From Euglena gracilis (lineage: Eukaryota > Euglenida > Euglenophyceae > Euglenales), in the NCBI GenBank assembly GCA_039621445.1, contig CP154955.1:26926029-26990028 (forward strand): a DNA stretch of 64,000 bases. The letters run 5' to 3'. The position numbers were made by a program, and so were the translations under genes. The notes beneath the pieces were generated by a model. That model did not search any database. It worked only from the letters and a program-made list of their open reading frames with translations, and had not been told where the DNA came from. Positions 40,150 through 48,538 of this stretch are shown here, piece after piece (the first letter of the stretch is position 1; the number at the start of each line of letters is the position of its first letter).

Positions 40150-41697
40150 GTGTTCAAGTACCTGGAGGAGATCCGGCCGAAAATCGACGAGGATCTCCAA
40201 AAGTTCACAAGGGCAGGCAACGTGATCCACCGACCACCGGATGCGGTGCTCGAAGTGGTGCAGAATCGTATGAACGATCACTGCAAACGTTTTTTCTACG
40301 GTGCCGAACTTCCAGCGTTTGAGGGATACCCTCATTCGAATGAAGTTGTCCTGGACCGGATGCCCGGTTTCTGGGAGCTATGGTTCTGGTTGGGATACCC
40401 CTGCCAGAATTTCGGCATTTTCACCGACCGAAACCGTCTGACGTACATCGACTGTATGAATACTTGTGAAGACGGCGAAACGTTTGTCGCACAACTGAAG
40501 GAAATCTTCACGCACATGTATTCCGTACGAGCACTGGGAATACAGTGGAAGTATTACCCCCTGCCGGAGAAACTCCAGGCGCAGGCTGCGGTAATGTTCA
40601 CGAGCAACCTCCAAGTATTATTGGACAGCATGTATGGCAGACTGTTCAATGTACTGGATGTGGACCTCGCGTACCCCCAGCGGTACAAACTGGAATGCCA
40701 GTTTTGCAAAGAAGTTCACATTGGTGACTTCTGGGGTTTCGGAGAACGCGGAAAACCGCCTCCGACTGCCAAGAATGCCGGCAGCCCGCTGACAAGGAGA
40801 TTTCTCCTGCATCAGTGTCGGAATCCTAATCTCGGAACGCAAGACCGAAAGGTGCTGAAACAGCACCGGCAGAACATATTTCTGCTGCAGCAGTACTGGC
40901 ACAGGGCGTGGATTACCTACGTCCTGGAGGTCTACATGTATTTCCTGGAATACATGACCACCGTTGTGGATGTCCACAGAAGGTGGTTACCTCGGGGATA
41001 CACCGAGGTGGCGCCCAGACCCGATGACCCTGATCGGCGCAGGATGAACCTGCGACCGTACTGGGAAGAGGCCGAAATCGGCCTCCAGGAGCACCTGGAT
41101 ACCCAATTCGGTAATATCCTGATGTGGGAAGATTTCCAGATGTTTTTCGCCGCACACGAGGGAGAAGTACCTCGTTATGCGTTGCCGCTGCCTGCTTTCC
41201 TGGAAGAACTAGGAGAGTACGGCGTGACTGAGAATTGTCGACAGCAGTGGGAAGACCTCTGCCTGATAGACGACGACCAGCCGCAACCTCCACCCGGAAG
41301 CTGGGTGAGAGCGTCGTGGCCGCCTCCATACCCAAACTCTGACAGGAGTGAAAGTATAAGCTTTTACCGCCTGTCCGACGCACAAGGGTGCTACAGAAGC
41401 GGAAAAGACCCGCGCACTGCAGCACAACTCCACACAGAGGACTACCCTCGGGAAACGGAGGAGGAGGAAGAAACGGTCCCCATGGCCGAGGATGAACCTC
41501 AGCCAGCAGAACCCCCGGCACGGGAAACCTGTAGCCCATCGGTCGTGATGCTGGACACTGTGGCAGAAGCTGCCCAGCACCCAGGCTCGCCGACAGGCGA
41601 AATGACGCCTGTCCCACTGTCGCCAGACTCACTGTGTGCGCGGTCCGAGGGTGCCCGCCCAAAGGAGGGGTCCCAAGGGGGCCCAAAGGGGCCATGA
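40150..41697 (+). CDS. ORF-X C-terminal region (B1): Lys-Gly tract and unknown globular domain
   Basis: The frame is already open upstream of 39950, where it reads KGKGKGKGKGKGKG then GKGGKA repeats, before SVFKYLEEIRPKIDEDLQKF. A ~350-residue globular-looking domain follows with many aromatic residues (GFWELWFWLGYPCQNFG, LQVLLDSMYGRLFNVLD, QYWHRAWITYVLEVYMYFLE, YWEEAEIGLQEHLDTQ). The last ~100 residues are acidic and Pro-rich and end at TGA 41695-41697. I see no signal peptide or clear transmembrane segment, so an envelope protein is not supported. It is strongly conserved between B1 and B2 and sits between integrase and LTR. Function unknown. Confidence 0.6.
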   Translation: MFKYLEEIRPKIDEDLQKFTRAGNVIHRPPDAVLEVVQNRMNDHCKRFFYGAELPAFEGYPHSNEVVLDRMPGFWELWFWLGYPCQNFGIFTDRNRLTYIDCMNTCEDGETFVAQLKEIFTHMYSVRALGIQWKYYPLPEKLQAQAAVMFTSNLQVLLDSMYGRLFNVLDVDLAYPQRYKLECQFCKEVHIGDFWGFGERGKPPPTAKNAGSPLTRRFLLHQCRNPNLGTQDRKVLKQHRQNIFLLQQYWHRAWITYVLEVYMYFLEYMTTVVDVHRRWLPRGYTEVAPRPDDPDRRRMNLRPYWEEAEIGLQEHLDTQFGNILMWEDFQMFFAAHEGEVPRYALPLPAFLEELGEYGVTENCRQQWEDLCLIDDDQPQPPPGSWVRASWPPPYPNSDRSESISFYRLSDAQGCYRSGKDPRTAAQLHTEDYPRETEEEEETVPMAEDEPQPAEPPARETCSPSVVMLDTVAEAAQHPGSPTGEMTPVPLSPDSLCARSEGARPKEGSQGGPKGP

Positions 41698-42166
41698 AGG
41701 GCCGCAAGGGGGCTCCAAGGCCACCAAGGGCCTTTTGAGGCCACACTGGCCCCCCAGGGGGCCCCACAGCCCATTTTGAGCAAGCCTAGGGAAGGTAAAG
41801 GAAGGGGCAGTTTGAGGGGGCCAACAGGCAACCCCCAAGGGGATGCGCAAGCCCTGCAGGGCTTTGCGCAAGCATGCGCACCCCATTGGTGGGCGCTTGG
41901 GATGGCGCAATTCATTAAGAATTGCGCAGAGTATACCAAGTAGCCCCCCCCAGCTGTAGCCCCCCTCCAATTGCACATTTTCTGCGCAGGGCTCTGTTTA
42001 CACTCTGTTCACACTCTGTTTTGTCTGACATTTGCCGTCAATTGTTTTGCATTGCAAGCCAATTCAAAGTACAAAGAAATCAAGGAAAGTTCAAATTACA
42101 ATCGGGTTCAAGTCATTAATTATTGTTGGTTATTCATCCAAGATCAATTGATTGTACCTCAAAAGT
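41698..42166 (+). promoter_or_regulatory. Spacer with triple CTCTGT motif between ORF-X and ORF-Y (B1)
   Basis: G/C-rich with imperfect repeats (GGGGGC, CCAAGGG) to about 41830, then GCGCAA-rich sequence, then CTCTGTTTACACTCTGTTCA and a third CTCTGT, three hexamers 11 bp apart (41992-42020). The same triple hexamer with the same spacing sits in the family A LTR/leader. No gene is seen. A promoter for ORF-Y is plausible but inferred. Confidence 0.4.
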
Positions 42167-43465
42167 ATGTCATTTTCAACATCACCATCCTCAACAACAC
42201 CCACCCCTACCCCATTTTTCCTCCAAGGGGAAAACCCCCACCAGGTGGGCTCAAATAAAAACGATCCAACGCGGGTTGCGCCGCCAGGAGTCCCTTCACA
42301 GGGACCTCAGGAGGGGCAACCCCTACAACTGGGTACGACGGGCAGACCGACCCCTCCGCGGGAAAACCCGCCGGAGACGGTGCCCCACACGCCTGAGGTA
42401 TTACGCCTCAAGCTCCCTGTTCCCGGGGAAACCCCGTTAACAGAGGAGCCAGCCGAGGAACCCCCTTCAGGTGAGGAACGACGCACCTCGCTAGGCGGAC
42501 GCGTACTCGGTGGTTTGCGGTCACTCATCGCAGTTGTCACCCCACGTGGCACTGCGGCCAGTTCTTCCACAGCTGCGGCGGAAGCTGCCCAGCCGACGGA
42601 AGACACACATGACACAACAGCCATGGTGGACGATGAACCTCCCCCGGCGGCGGCGCCACCGCCGGTGTCGGAAGCGACACGGACGGAAGGCGAACAGACA
42701 GCAATGGCAGTGGAGACAACAACAACCGTGCCGGTACGGGATGAACCTGTATCAGCACCGGTAGCGCCAGCCGAGGCACGGGATGAACTCGCACCTCAGC
42801 GCACATCCATAGCCATTGCACCAAAGCATCCGGGCACACGGACACCGGCGCCTGAAAAGCAGGCCGAGCGGACGTCCATGCCCCCACCGCAGGCTCAACC
42901 AGCGCGAAGTGAGCAGGGCAAGCCTACATCTACACCATCCCCAACGGCAACCCCTGGGAAACCCACGGAAGCCTCGAAGGAACGCGTAGGACGACCCTCA
43001 GCTCGGGAAACCCCTGCTGAAGGTCAACGACGGTCGGTGTCGGGGAGAAGACCCCCGTCCCAAGCGTCACCACGCACCTGGGCAAGCAAGCGCGACACTG
43101 ATCGGCGGCCCTCGGACGCTCCGGAAACCGGAAGTACGAAGGTCCTGGCAAAATCAAAGCCGGGCGCCGCACCTTGTAAGCCCGCACCGAAATCTGGTGA
43201 TCAGCCCCCACCGAAACGCGGTGGTGGTGCTGGCGGCCAGAGTGCTGCATCCTCTTCTCGGGGATTAACCTCGGGACAAGGATTCACGCACTTCACATCA
43301 TCCGGCTATGGGAAAACCTCACAGCCGAAACATTTACATCAAAGGGGCAGGGAAAATCCCGCGCCTCAACAGCCGAGACACCTTCGGAAGACGAAGTTAT
43401 CATCGACTGGAACGCGGTCAATCAGGATGATCCTGAGATTCATGACCTCAAAAACAGGTACATGA
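42167..43465 (+). CDS. ORF-Y N-terminal region (B1): Pro/Thr/Ala-rich
   Basis: The ATG at 42167 starts MSFSTSPSSTTPTPTPFF. About 430 residues, low complexity: P, T, A, E and R throughout, with a basic second half (KPTEASKERVGRPSARETPA, RKTKLSSTGTRS). It looks intrinsically disordered. Around 43330-43465 the next frame becomes the better one (TPSEDEVIIDWN), so the last ~40 residues of this frame are probably not real. There is no recognisable family. Confidence 0.5.
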   Translation: MSFSTSPSSTTPTPTPFFLQGENPHQVGSNKNDPTRVAPPGVPSQGPQEGQPLQLGTTGRPTPPRENPPETVPHTPEVLRLKLPVPGETPLTEEPAEEPPSGEERRTSLGGRVLGGLRSLIAVVTPRGTAASSSTAAAEAAQPTEDTHDTTAMVDDEPPPAAAPPPVSEATRTEGEQTAMAVETTTTVPVRDEPVSAPVAPAEARDELAPQRTSIAIAPKHPGTRTPAPEKQAERTSMPPPQAQPARSEQGKPTSTPSPTATPGKPTEASKERVGRPSARETPAEGQRRSVSGRRPPSQASPRTWASKRDTDRRPSDAPETGSTKVLAKSKPGAAPCKPAPKSGDQPPPKRGGGAGGQSAASSSRGLTSGQGFTHFTSSGYGKTSQPKHLHQRGRENPAPQQPRHLRKTKLSSTGTRSIRMILRFMTSKTGT

Positions 43466-44099
43466 TGATCGACCACAAACTGAGGACACAGCAATGCCTC
43501 AACCGGTGGATTGAGCCACTGTTCTGTCAGGGCCGAAAATGGTCCTTTGATCAGAACGTGACCTGGAATTATTACAATTCAAGATCCCCCGTGTTTTGGC
43601 CCAATACTTCGGTGAGGAATTCCTCATCGACAAAACTACGGAAAACCGTTTTGTGTGGCTTTGCACTGTATGCCACAAGATGTATAACAGTGCACCTGAC
43701 TTGGGATTACCCCTCGTCCATGTGTGCAACCCTGTGGATCGGAAATCGTTCCACAAGGATGTATACATCCCCAATTGTGCGGCCTTGGTATGCGCCAAGT
43801 GCGTGGACAGTTGGACCCACAAGCACCATTTTAGCTACACCGAGCGAGACGATACGAATGTACCGATACTCTGCGTCAACTGCCTTCGAGGTACCTTCTG
43901 GCAAACTGCGGAAGGCGCAGTTCGCACAATCCTGCCAAGTGCCCAGAAGCCACTGGAGGAGTACTCCACCTTGCACAAAAAGCACAAGGATTTTTTCAAA
44001 TACTCCAACCTCAAGCTCGACCACTACCGCCACACGGGAATGGCCCGTGGCAGATCGACAGTGGGGCGATACGCCTCGCGGGTGAGGAAGCAGGGGTAA
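43381..44099 (+). pseudogene. ORF-Y middle: Cys/His-rich putative zinc-binding domain (B1)
   Basis: One frame reads EDEVIIDWNAVNQDDPEIHD and RWIEPLFCQGRKWSFDQNV to about 43580. The next (to 44099) reads AQYFGEEFLIDKTTENRFVW, LCTVCHKMYNS, VHVCNP, NCAALVCAKCVDSWTHKHHF and PILCVNCLRGTF. The pattern CX2C...H-X-C...C-X5-CX2C...H-X-HH...CX2C suggests two or more zinc sites, like a treble-clef or RING-type fold, but the spacing matches no family I can name. The frame change at ~43580 is shared with B2. Confidence 0.5.
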
Positions 44100-44599
44100 G
44101 ATTACCTTACCTCTGGGAGACAGCAGACAGGGAAAAGATATTTTTCCGCCTGTTCACAACCCAGGACCGAAACGGTCGCTGGTGCTTGCCACAATGGCCA
44201 CCCGAAGAACACGGGATGACCTGGAAAGACTGGCTTGGGGCCGTATTACGACCCCATACAGTCCGCGCCGAATGTGCGTATCACATGCCGATTGACTTCC
44301 ACCCGGGGAATGCCCCGCAGGTGTCAGCCAATCACCCACGGATGAATCACTTCGTCTGGCCAGCCACTCTGCCCAGGAAATTCTGGGAGAAGCTGCAATG
44401 GTTCCTCGCGGAAAGAGCGAGTGCAACCAAGCACACAGTCCCCGAAGGATGGGTTCGGGACTGGGTGGCACCTGACTTCGAATACGAATCGCCAGAAACC
44501 TGGCTCGTAGATAGGCCACCACCACCGCAATTCCAGATGGTCCTTGTGGAAGATCCCTTGGACTCCCGCCATGATTATTGGCTGCTGAAACGGATGTAA
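44100..44599 (+). CDS. ORF-Y C-terminal region (B1)
   Basis: The frame is open from about 44103, with DRNGRWCLPQWPPEEHGMTW near 44168 and a clean run from 44186 to TAA. It reads DWLGAVLRPHTVRAECAYHM, FHPGNAPQVSANHPRMNHFV, LPRKFWEKLQWFLAERASAT and WVRDWVAPDFEYESPETWLV. Trp and His are frequent. It follows the zinc-like segment after another -1 frame change. No family is recognised; it is near-identical in B2. Confidence 0.45.
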
Positions 44600-44808
44600 T
44601 GGGGAAACGGCATTACCAGGCTCATGTAAGGTAAGTGCCTTCATGGAGCCTGGACACCCATAAACTATATGTATATAAATACACTGGTAGCGGAAATCGC
44701 TAAACAGCCCTGGGATGAACCTGGGTCTGTGTCACACACTCTGCGCTCTGGATGGAAGCATCCAAGAGCCCTTCCCCCCCCCGCCACCACCCCTCTATCA
44801 ATGGCCAT
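44600..44808 (+). other. 3' noncoding region of B1, cut by the 217-bp repeat
   Basis: Contains a TATATGTATATAAATAC stretch (44668-44684), a TTTGC-free GC region and the C-run CTTCCCCCCCCCGCC. The matching B2 sequence continues at 63359 to the polypurine tract; here it ends at TCAATGGCCA and the tandem repeat begins. Confidence 0.6.
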
Positions 44809-46780
44809 GCTTTTTTGGAGCACGGTGCGGTCGATTTCGGCCGAAAACGACCGAAAAACGACGTTTTTTGGGAGGTCCGTTGCCAAAGTGCTATTTTACG
44901 CCTCCCGGGCGGCAGCTGCTGCGTTTTACGCACGCCCGCCGCGGGAAAAATTGCGCCTGTCGGGGCCGGCGCCCTTCGCAACAGTCAGGTAAAGGATCGC
45001 CGACCTCTACCCGGGGCAGAGCGCTCGTTTTTCCAGCGCCGGCGCGGCCGATTTCGGGCGAAAACGACCGAAAAACGACGTTTTTTTGGTGGCGTCCGTT
45101 GCCAAAGTGCTATTTTGCGCCTCCCGGGCGGTAACTCCCGCGTTTTACGCCCGCCCGCCGCAGGGAAAATTGCGCCTGTCGGGCCGGCGTCATTCGCAAC
45201 AGTCAGGTAAAGCATTCGCCGACCTCTACCCGGGGCAGAGCGCTCGTTTTTGGAGCGCCGGCGCGGTCGATTTCCGGCAAAAACGACCGAAAAACGACGT
45301 TTTTTTGGGGAGTCGTTTGCTAAAGTGCTATTTTGTGCCTCCCGGGCGGTAACTGCTGCGTTTTACGCACGCCTGCCGCAGGTAAAATTGCGCCTGTCGG
45401 GCCCGCAACCTTCGCAACAGTCAGGTAAAGGATCGCGAACCTCTACCCGGGGCAGAGCGCTCGATTTTGGAGCACGGTCCGGCCGATTTCGGGTGAGAAC
45501 GACAATTAAACGACGTCTTTTGGGGCGTCCGTTGCCAAAGTGCTATTTTGCGCCTCCCGGGCGGTAACTGCCGCGTTTTACGCAAGCCCGCCGGGTGCAA
45601 AATTGCACCTGTCGTGCCGGCGCCCTTCGCAACAGTCAGGTAACGGATTGCCGACCTCTACCCTGGGGACAGCGCGCTCGTTTTTGGAGCGCTGCCGCGG
45701 CCGCTTTCGGCCGAAAACGACCGAAAAACGACGTTTTTTTGGGGAGTCGTTTGCTAAAGTGCTATTTTGCGTCTCCCGGGCGGTAACTGCTGCGTTTTAC
45801 GCACGCCCGCCGGGGGCAAAATTGCACCTGTCGGGCCCGTGCCCTTCTCAACAGTCAGGTAAAGGATCGCTGGCATCTACCCGGGGCAGAGCGCTCGTTT
45901 TTCGATCGCCGGCGCGGCCGATTTCCGGCGAAAACGACCGAAAAACGACGTTTTTTGGGGCGTCCGTTGCCAAAGTGCTATTTTGCGCCTCCCGGGCGGT
46001 AACTGCTGCGTTTTACGCACGCCCGCCGCGGGCAAAATTGCGCCTGTCAAGCCGGCGCCCTTCGCAACAGTCAGGTAAAGGATCGCCGACCTGTACCCGG
46101 GGCAGAGCGCTCGTTTTCGGAGCGCCGGCGCGGCCGATTTCGGGCGAAAACGACCGAAAAAAGACGTTTTTTGGTGGCGTCCGTTGCCAAAGTGCTATTT
46201 TGCGTCTCCCGGGCGGTAACTGCTGCGTCTTACGCACGCCCGCCGCGGGCAAAATTGCGCCTGTCGGGCCGGCACCCTTCGCAACAGTCAGGTAAAGGAT
46301 CGCCGACCTCTACCCGTGGCAGAGCGCTGGTTTTTGGAGCGCCGGCGCGGCCGATTTCGGGAGAAAACGACCGAAAGACGACGTTGTTTGGTGGCGTCCG
46401 TTGCCAAAGTGCTATTTTGCGCCTCCCGGGAGGTAACTGCTGCGTTTTACGCAAGCCTGCCGCGGGCAAAATCGCGCCTGTCGAGCCGGCGCCCTTCGCA
46501 ACAGTCAGGTAAAGGATCGCCGACCTCTACCCGGGGCAGAGCGGTCGTTTTTGGAGCGCCGGTGCGGTCGATTTCGGCCGAAAAGGACCGAAAAACGACG
46601 TTTTTTTGGGGCGTCCGTTGCCAATGTGCTGTTTTGCGCCTCCCGGGCGGTAACTGCTGCGTCTTACGCACGCCCGCCGTGGTTAAAATTGCACCTGTCG
46701 GGGCCGTGCCCTTCTCAACAGTCAGGTAAAGGATCGCCGACCTCTACCCGGGGCAGAGCGCTCGCTTTTGGAGCGCCGGC
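44809..46780 (+). repeat. 217-bp tandem repeat, main array (nine units)
   Basis: The landmark CCTCCCGGGCGG falls at 44901, 45120, 45338, 45553, 45772, 45988, 46205, 46422 and 46639, giving spacings of 215-219. Units differ by about 5-12%. Each contains a GCCGGCGCGGCC palindrome, a TTTCGG(C/G)(C/G)GAAAA arm, an ACGACGTTTTTTGG step and CGCCCGCCGCGGGC. The long frames through it follow composition and do not keep one register. The array ends at the TRIM-like insertion. Confidence 0.95.
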
Positions 46781-47150
46781 TGTGAGCGCCGCTAAGGCCT
46801 TGCATTGCCTTTCCCTGGAATTGTGATGTGATTTTGGTTTTAGGATTTAGCAAATGACAATTAGGAGTTGCCAATTACAATTTCGCCTGTGATTTGTCTG
46901 TGTGCAGGTGGCAAACTCCATGTACTGTTTGAGCTCGTCTGGCGTTGGCTTGTACACTGCAAGTTGAAGATTGGGATTTGGGAACCTTTTACAGAAAGAT
47001 TTGGAGATTTTGGAGATGTCAAGATTTCAAGCCCCACCAGGTGGAAAGGCCAAGGCCATAGGCAGGGGGTATCCCCCCCTGAGAGATGCCAGATTGGGAG
47101 ATGGGAAATCTGGCAAAGGCCAGTGTCCTGAGCCGGACCCTGGGCCTTCA
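46781..47150 (+). repeat. TRIM-like 5' LTR
   Basis: 370 bp, TGTGAGCGCC...GGGCCTTCA. It contains AATTAGGAGTTGCCAATTACAA and several AGATTTTGGAGAT repeats. It differs from the 3' LTR at TGTACACTG/TGTGCACTG (46963 region) and GGAACC/GGAACA (near 46986), implying a young insertion. Confidence 0.92.
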
Positions 47151-47993
47151 CAAACAGTACATCACGTTTGTCCATTACTGGGATATTCATGCTGTTCTGG
47201 TGAGCACACTGGGTGTGATTGCAAGTGTCATCAGATGAAGGCTCTGAAGGCCGTGCCTGTGAGGCGCACGGGGTGCCTGAGGCTGAGTGTTGAGGAACAG
47301 CCAGATGGCAAGACAAGATCTGTGGCAATCCAGATGGAACCATGGATGGCTCTGGATCGTGATGAGATTGTCTCAATTTGCAGTGCTGGAGAGCCTGGGG
47401 CTACAAACGGCATGTTGCCACCGAAATCTGCAAAGAGAAGACGACGGCGGAAGGCCTTGGCTGTGGCCAGGGCATTGCAATGTTGATCTGCAGCTCTGTG
47501 TCTGGCAGGCTGATGCCCAGTCCTGTGTGGCTGTGTGGCTCGCATTGCCTGTGGTATTTTTTCTACCCCTGTCTCTGTGGTGGCTGTGCCCGACTTCGAC
47601 ATGTATGTGGCGACCCGCCCGATGGCTGAGTGGTGGTGATGCCCGGTTGGTGCCGTGGCTGTGATGCCCAAGTGGCTAGTGGAGATGTCTGTCGGATTTT
47701 ATGTGGCCAATTCGACATGTATTTTTTCTGGCCTGCCTGCACTGTGGACCGCTTCAAGGGGGCCTTCGGGCTCTGGGACGCGGTGTATGGCGGGGCTCGT
47801 CTACCCCCCCTTCGGGAACTCATGTCGAGATTCCACGGTTTCCCGAAAAGAAGAGAGCGGAAACCACGAAGTCTGGACATGGCAGCCCAAGGGGGCGGGA
47901 CCGGGTTTCCACTGCACGGCCTAACGTCGCCTCTGTGTGTTTTCTCGATTTTTCGGGTCCAAAAACCCGGAAAATCTCGCCAGAGAAGGGGAG
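47151..47993 (+). other. TRIM-like interior
   Basis: No retrotransposon protein is visible. Plus-strand frames hold Cys-rich stretches: CPLLGYSCCSGEHTGCDCKC (47170-47230) leading to a basic KSAKRRRRRKALAVARAL run, and CRGCDAQVASGDVCRILCGQ with a long open stretch at 47630-47998. This could be captured host sequence. Just before the polypurine tract is a long imperfect hairpin around CGGGTCCAAAAACCCG (47954-47969). A canonical primer binding site after the 5' LTR was not recognised. Confidence 0.5.
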
Positions 47994-48363
47994 TGTGAGC
48001 GCCGCTAAGGCCTTGCATTGCCTTTCCCTGGAATTGTGATGTGATTTTGGTTTTAGGATTTAGCAAATGACAATTAGGAGTTGCCAATTACAATTTCGCC
48101 TGTGATTTGTCTGTGTGCAGGTGGCAAACTCCATGTACTGTTTGAGCTCGTCTGGCGTTGGCTTGTGCACTGCAAGTTGAAGATTGGGATTTGGGAACAT
48201 TTTACAGAAAGATTTGGAGATTTTGGAGATGTCAAGATTTCAAGCCCCACCAGGTGGAAAGGCCAAGGCCATAGGCAGGGGGTATCCCCCCCTGAGAGAT
48301 GCCAGATTGGGAGATGGGAAATCTGGCAAAGGCCAGTGTCCTGAGCCGGACCCTGGGCCTTCA
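47994..48363 (+). repeat. TRIM-like 3' LTR
   Basis: Same 370-bp sequence as 46781-47150, starting directly after the polypurine tract and ending CCTTCA next to the CGGC target duplication. Confidence 0.92.
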
Positions 48364-48538
48364 CGGCGCGGCCGGTTTCTGGAGAAAACGACCGAAAGAC
48401 GACCTTTTTTTGGTGGCGTCCGTTGCCAAAGTGCTATTTCGCGCCTCCCGGGCGGTAACTGCCGCGCTTTACGCACGCCCGCCGCGTGCGAAATTGCGCC
48501 TGTCGGGCCGGCGCCCTTCGCAACAGTCAGGTAAAGGA
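48364..48538 (+). repeat. 217-bp repeat, remnant right of the TRIM-like element
   Basis: Continues the interrupted unit (CGGCGCGGCCGGTTTC...) through CCTCCCGGGCGG at 48444 to CAGGTAAAGG, where it joins family B gag (AATTTTGAAAATGCG) with almost no shared bases. Confidence 0.9.

Larger units (their letters stand above)
30830..44807 (+). repeat. Segmental duplication, copy B1
   Basis: Near-identical to 48539-63358 in direct orientation, sharing point stops, frameshifts and the gag inversion. It differs by a deletion of ~0.83 kb after 33012 (loses the CCHC region), small indels, and private stops such as TAG at 37604. The left edge has AATTTTGAAAATGCG in both copies; the right edge ends at TCAATGGCCA. 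Confidence 0.9.
46781..48363 (+). mobile_element. TRIM-like non-autonomous LTR retrotransposon
   Basis: Two direct terminal repeats of 370 bp (46781-47150 and 47994-48363) begin TGTGAG and end CCTTCA and differ at only about two positions. AGAGAAGGGGAG (47982-47993) is a polypurine tract directly before the 3' repeat. The bases CGGC flank both sides (46777-46780 and 48364-48367), and removing the element plus one CGGC restores the 217-bp unit sequence GCGCCGGCGCGGCC. The 843-bp interior has no gag or pol motif. These are all the hallmarks of integrase-mediated insertion by an enzyme supplied in trans. Confidence 0.92.

Noticed and set aside
40150-41697. ORF-X as an envelope gene
   Set aside because: No signal peptide, fusion peptide or transmembrane anchor can be seen; a Lys-Gly tract and acidic tail fit poorly with an envelope protein.
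44060-44170. Short intron in ORF-Y (GGTAAGATTACC donor, TTCACAACCCAG acceptor)
   Set aside because: Splicing those sites would not bring the zinc-like segment and the C-terminal segment into one frame.
44809-46780. Long open frames through the 217-bp repeat (for example 45540-46295)
   Set aside because: 217 is not a multiple of three, register drifts with indels, and openness follows from GC-rich repeat composition.
44809-46780. Array as CRISPR
   Set aside because: Whole units repeat with scattered substitutions; there are no short constant repeats with unique spacers, and the context is eukaryotic.
46781-48363. Simple local tandem duplication of 370 bp
   Set aside because: TG...CA ends, the adjoining polypurine tract and the CGGC target duplication require a retrotransposon insertion.
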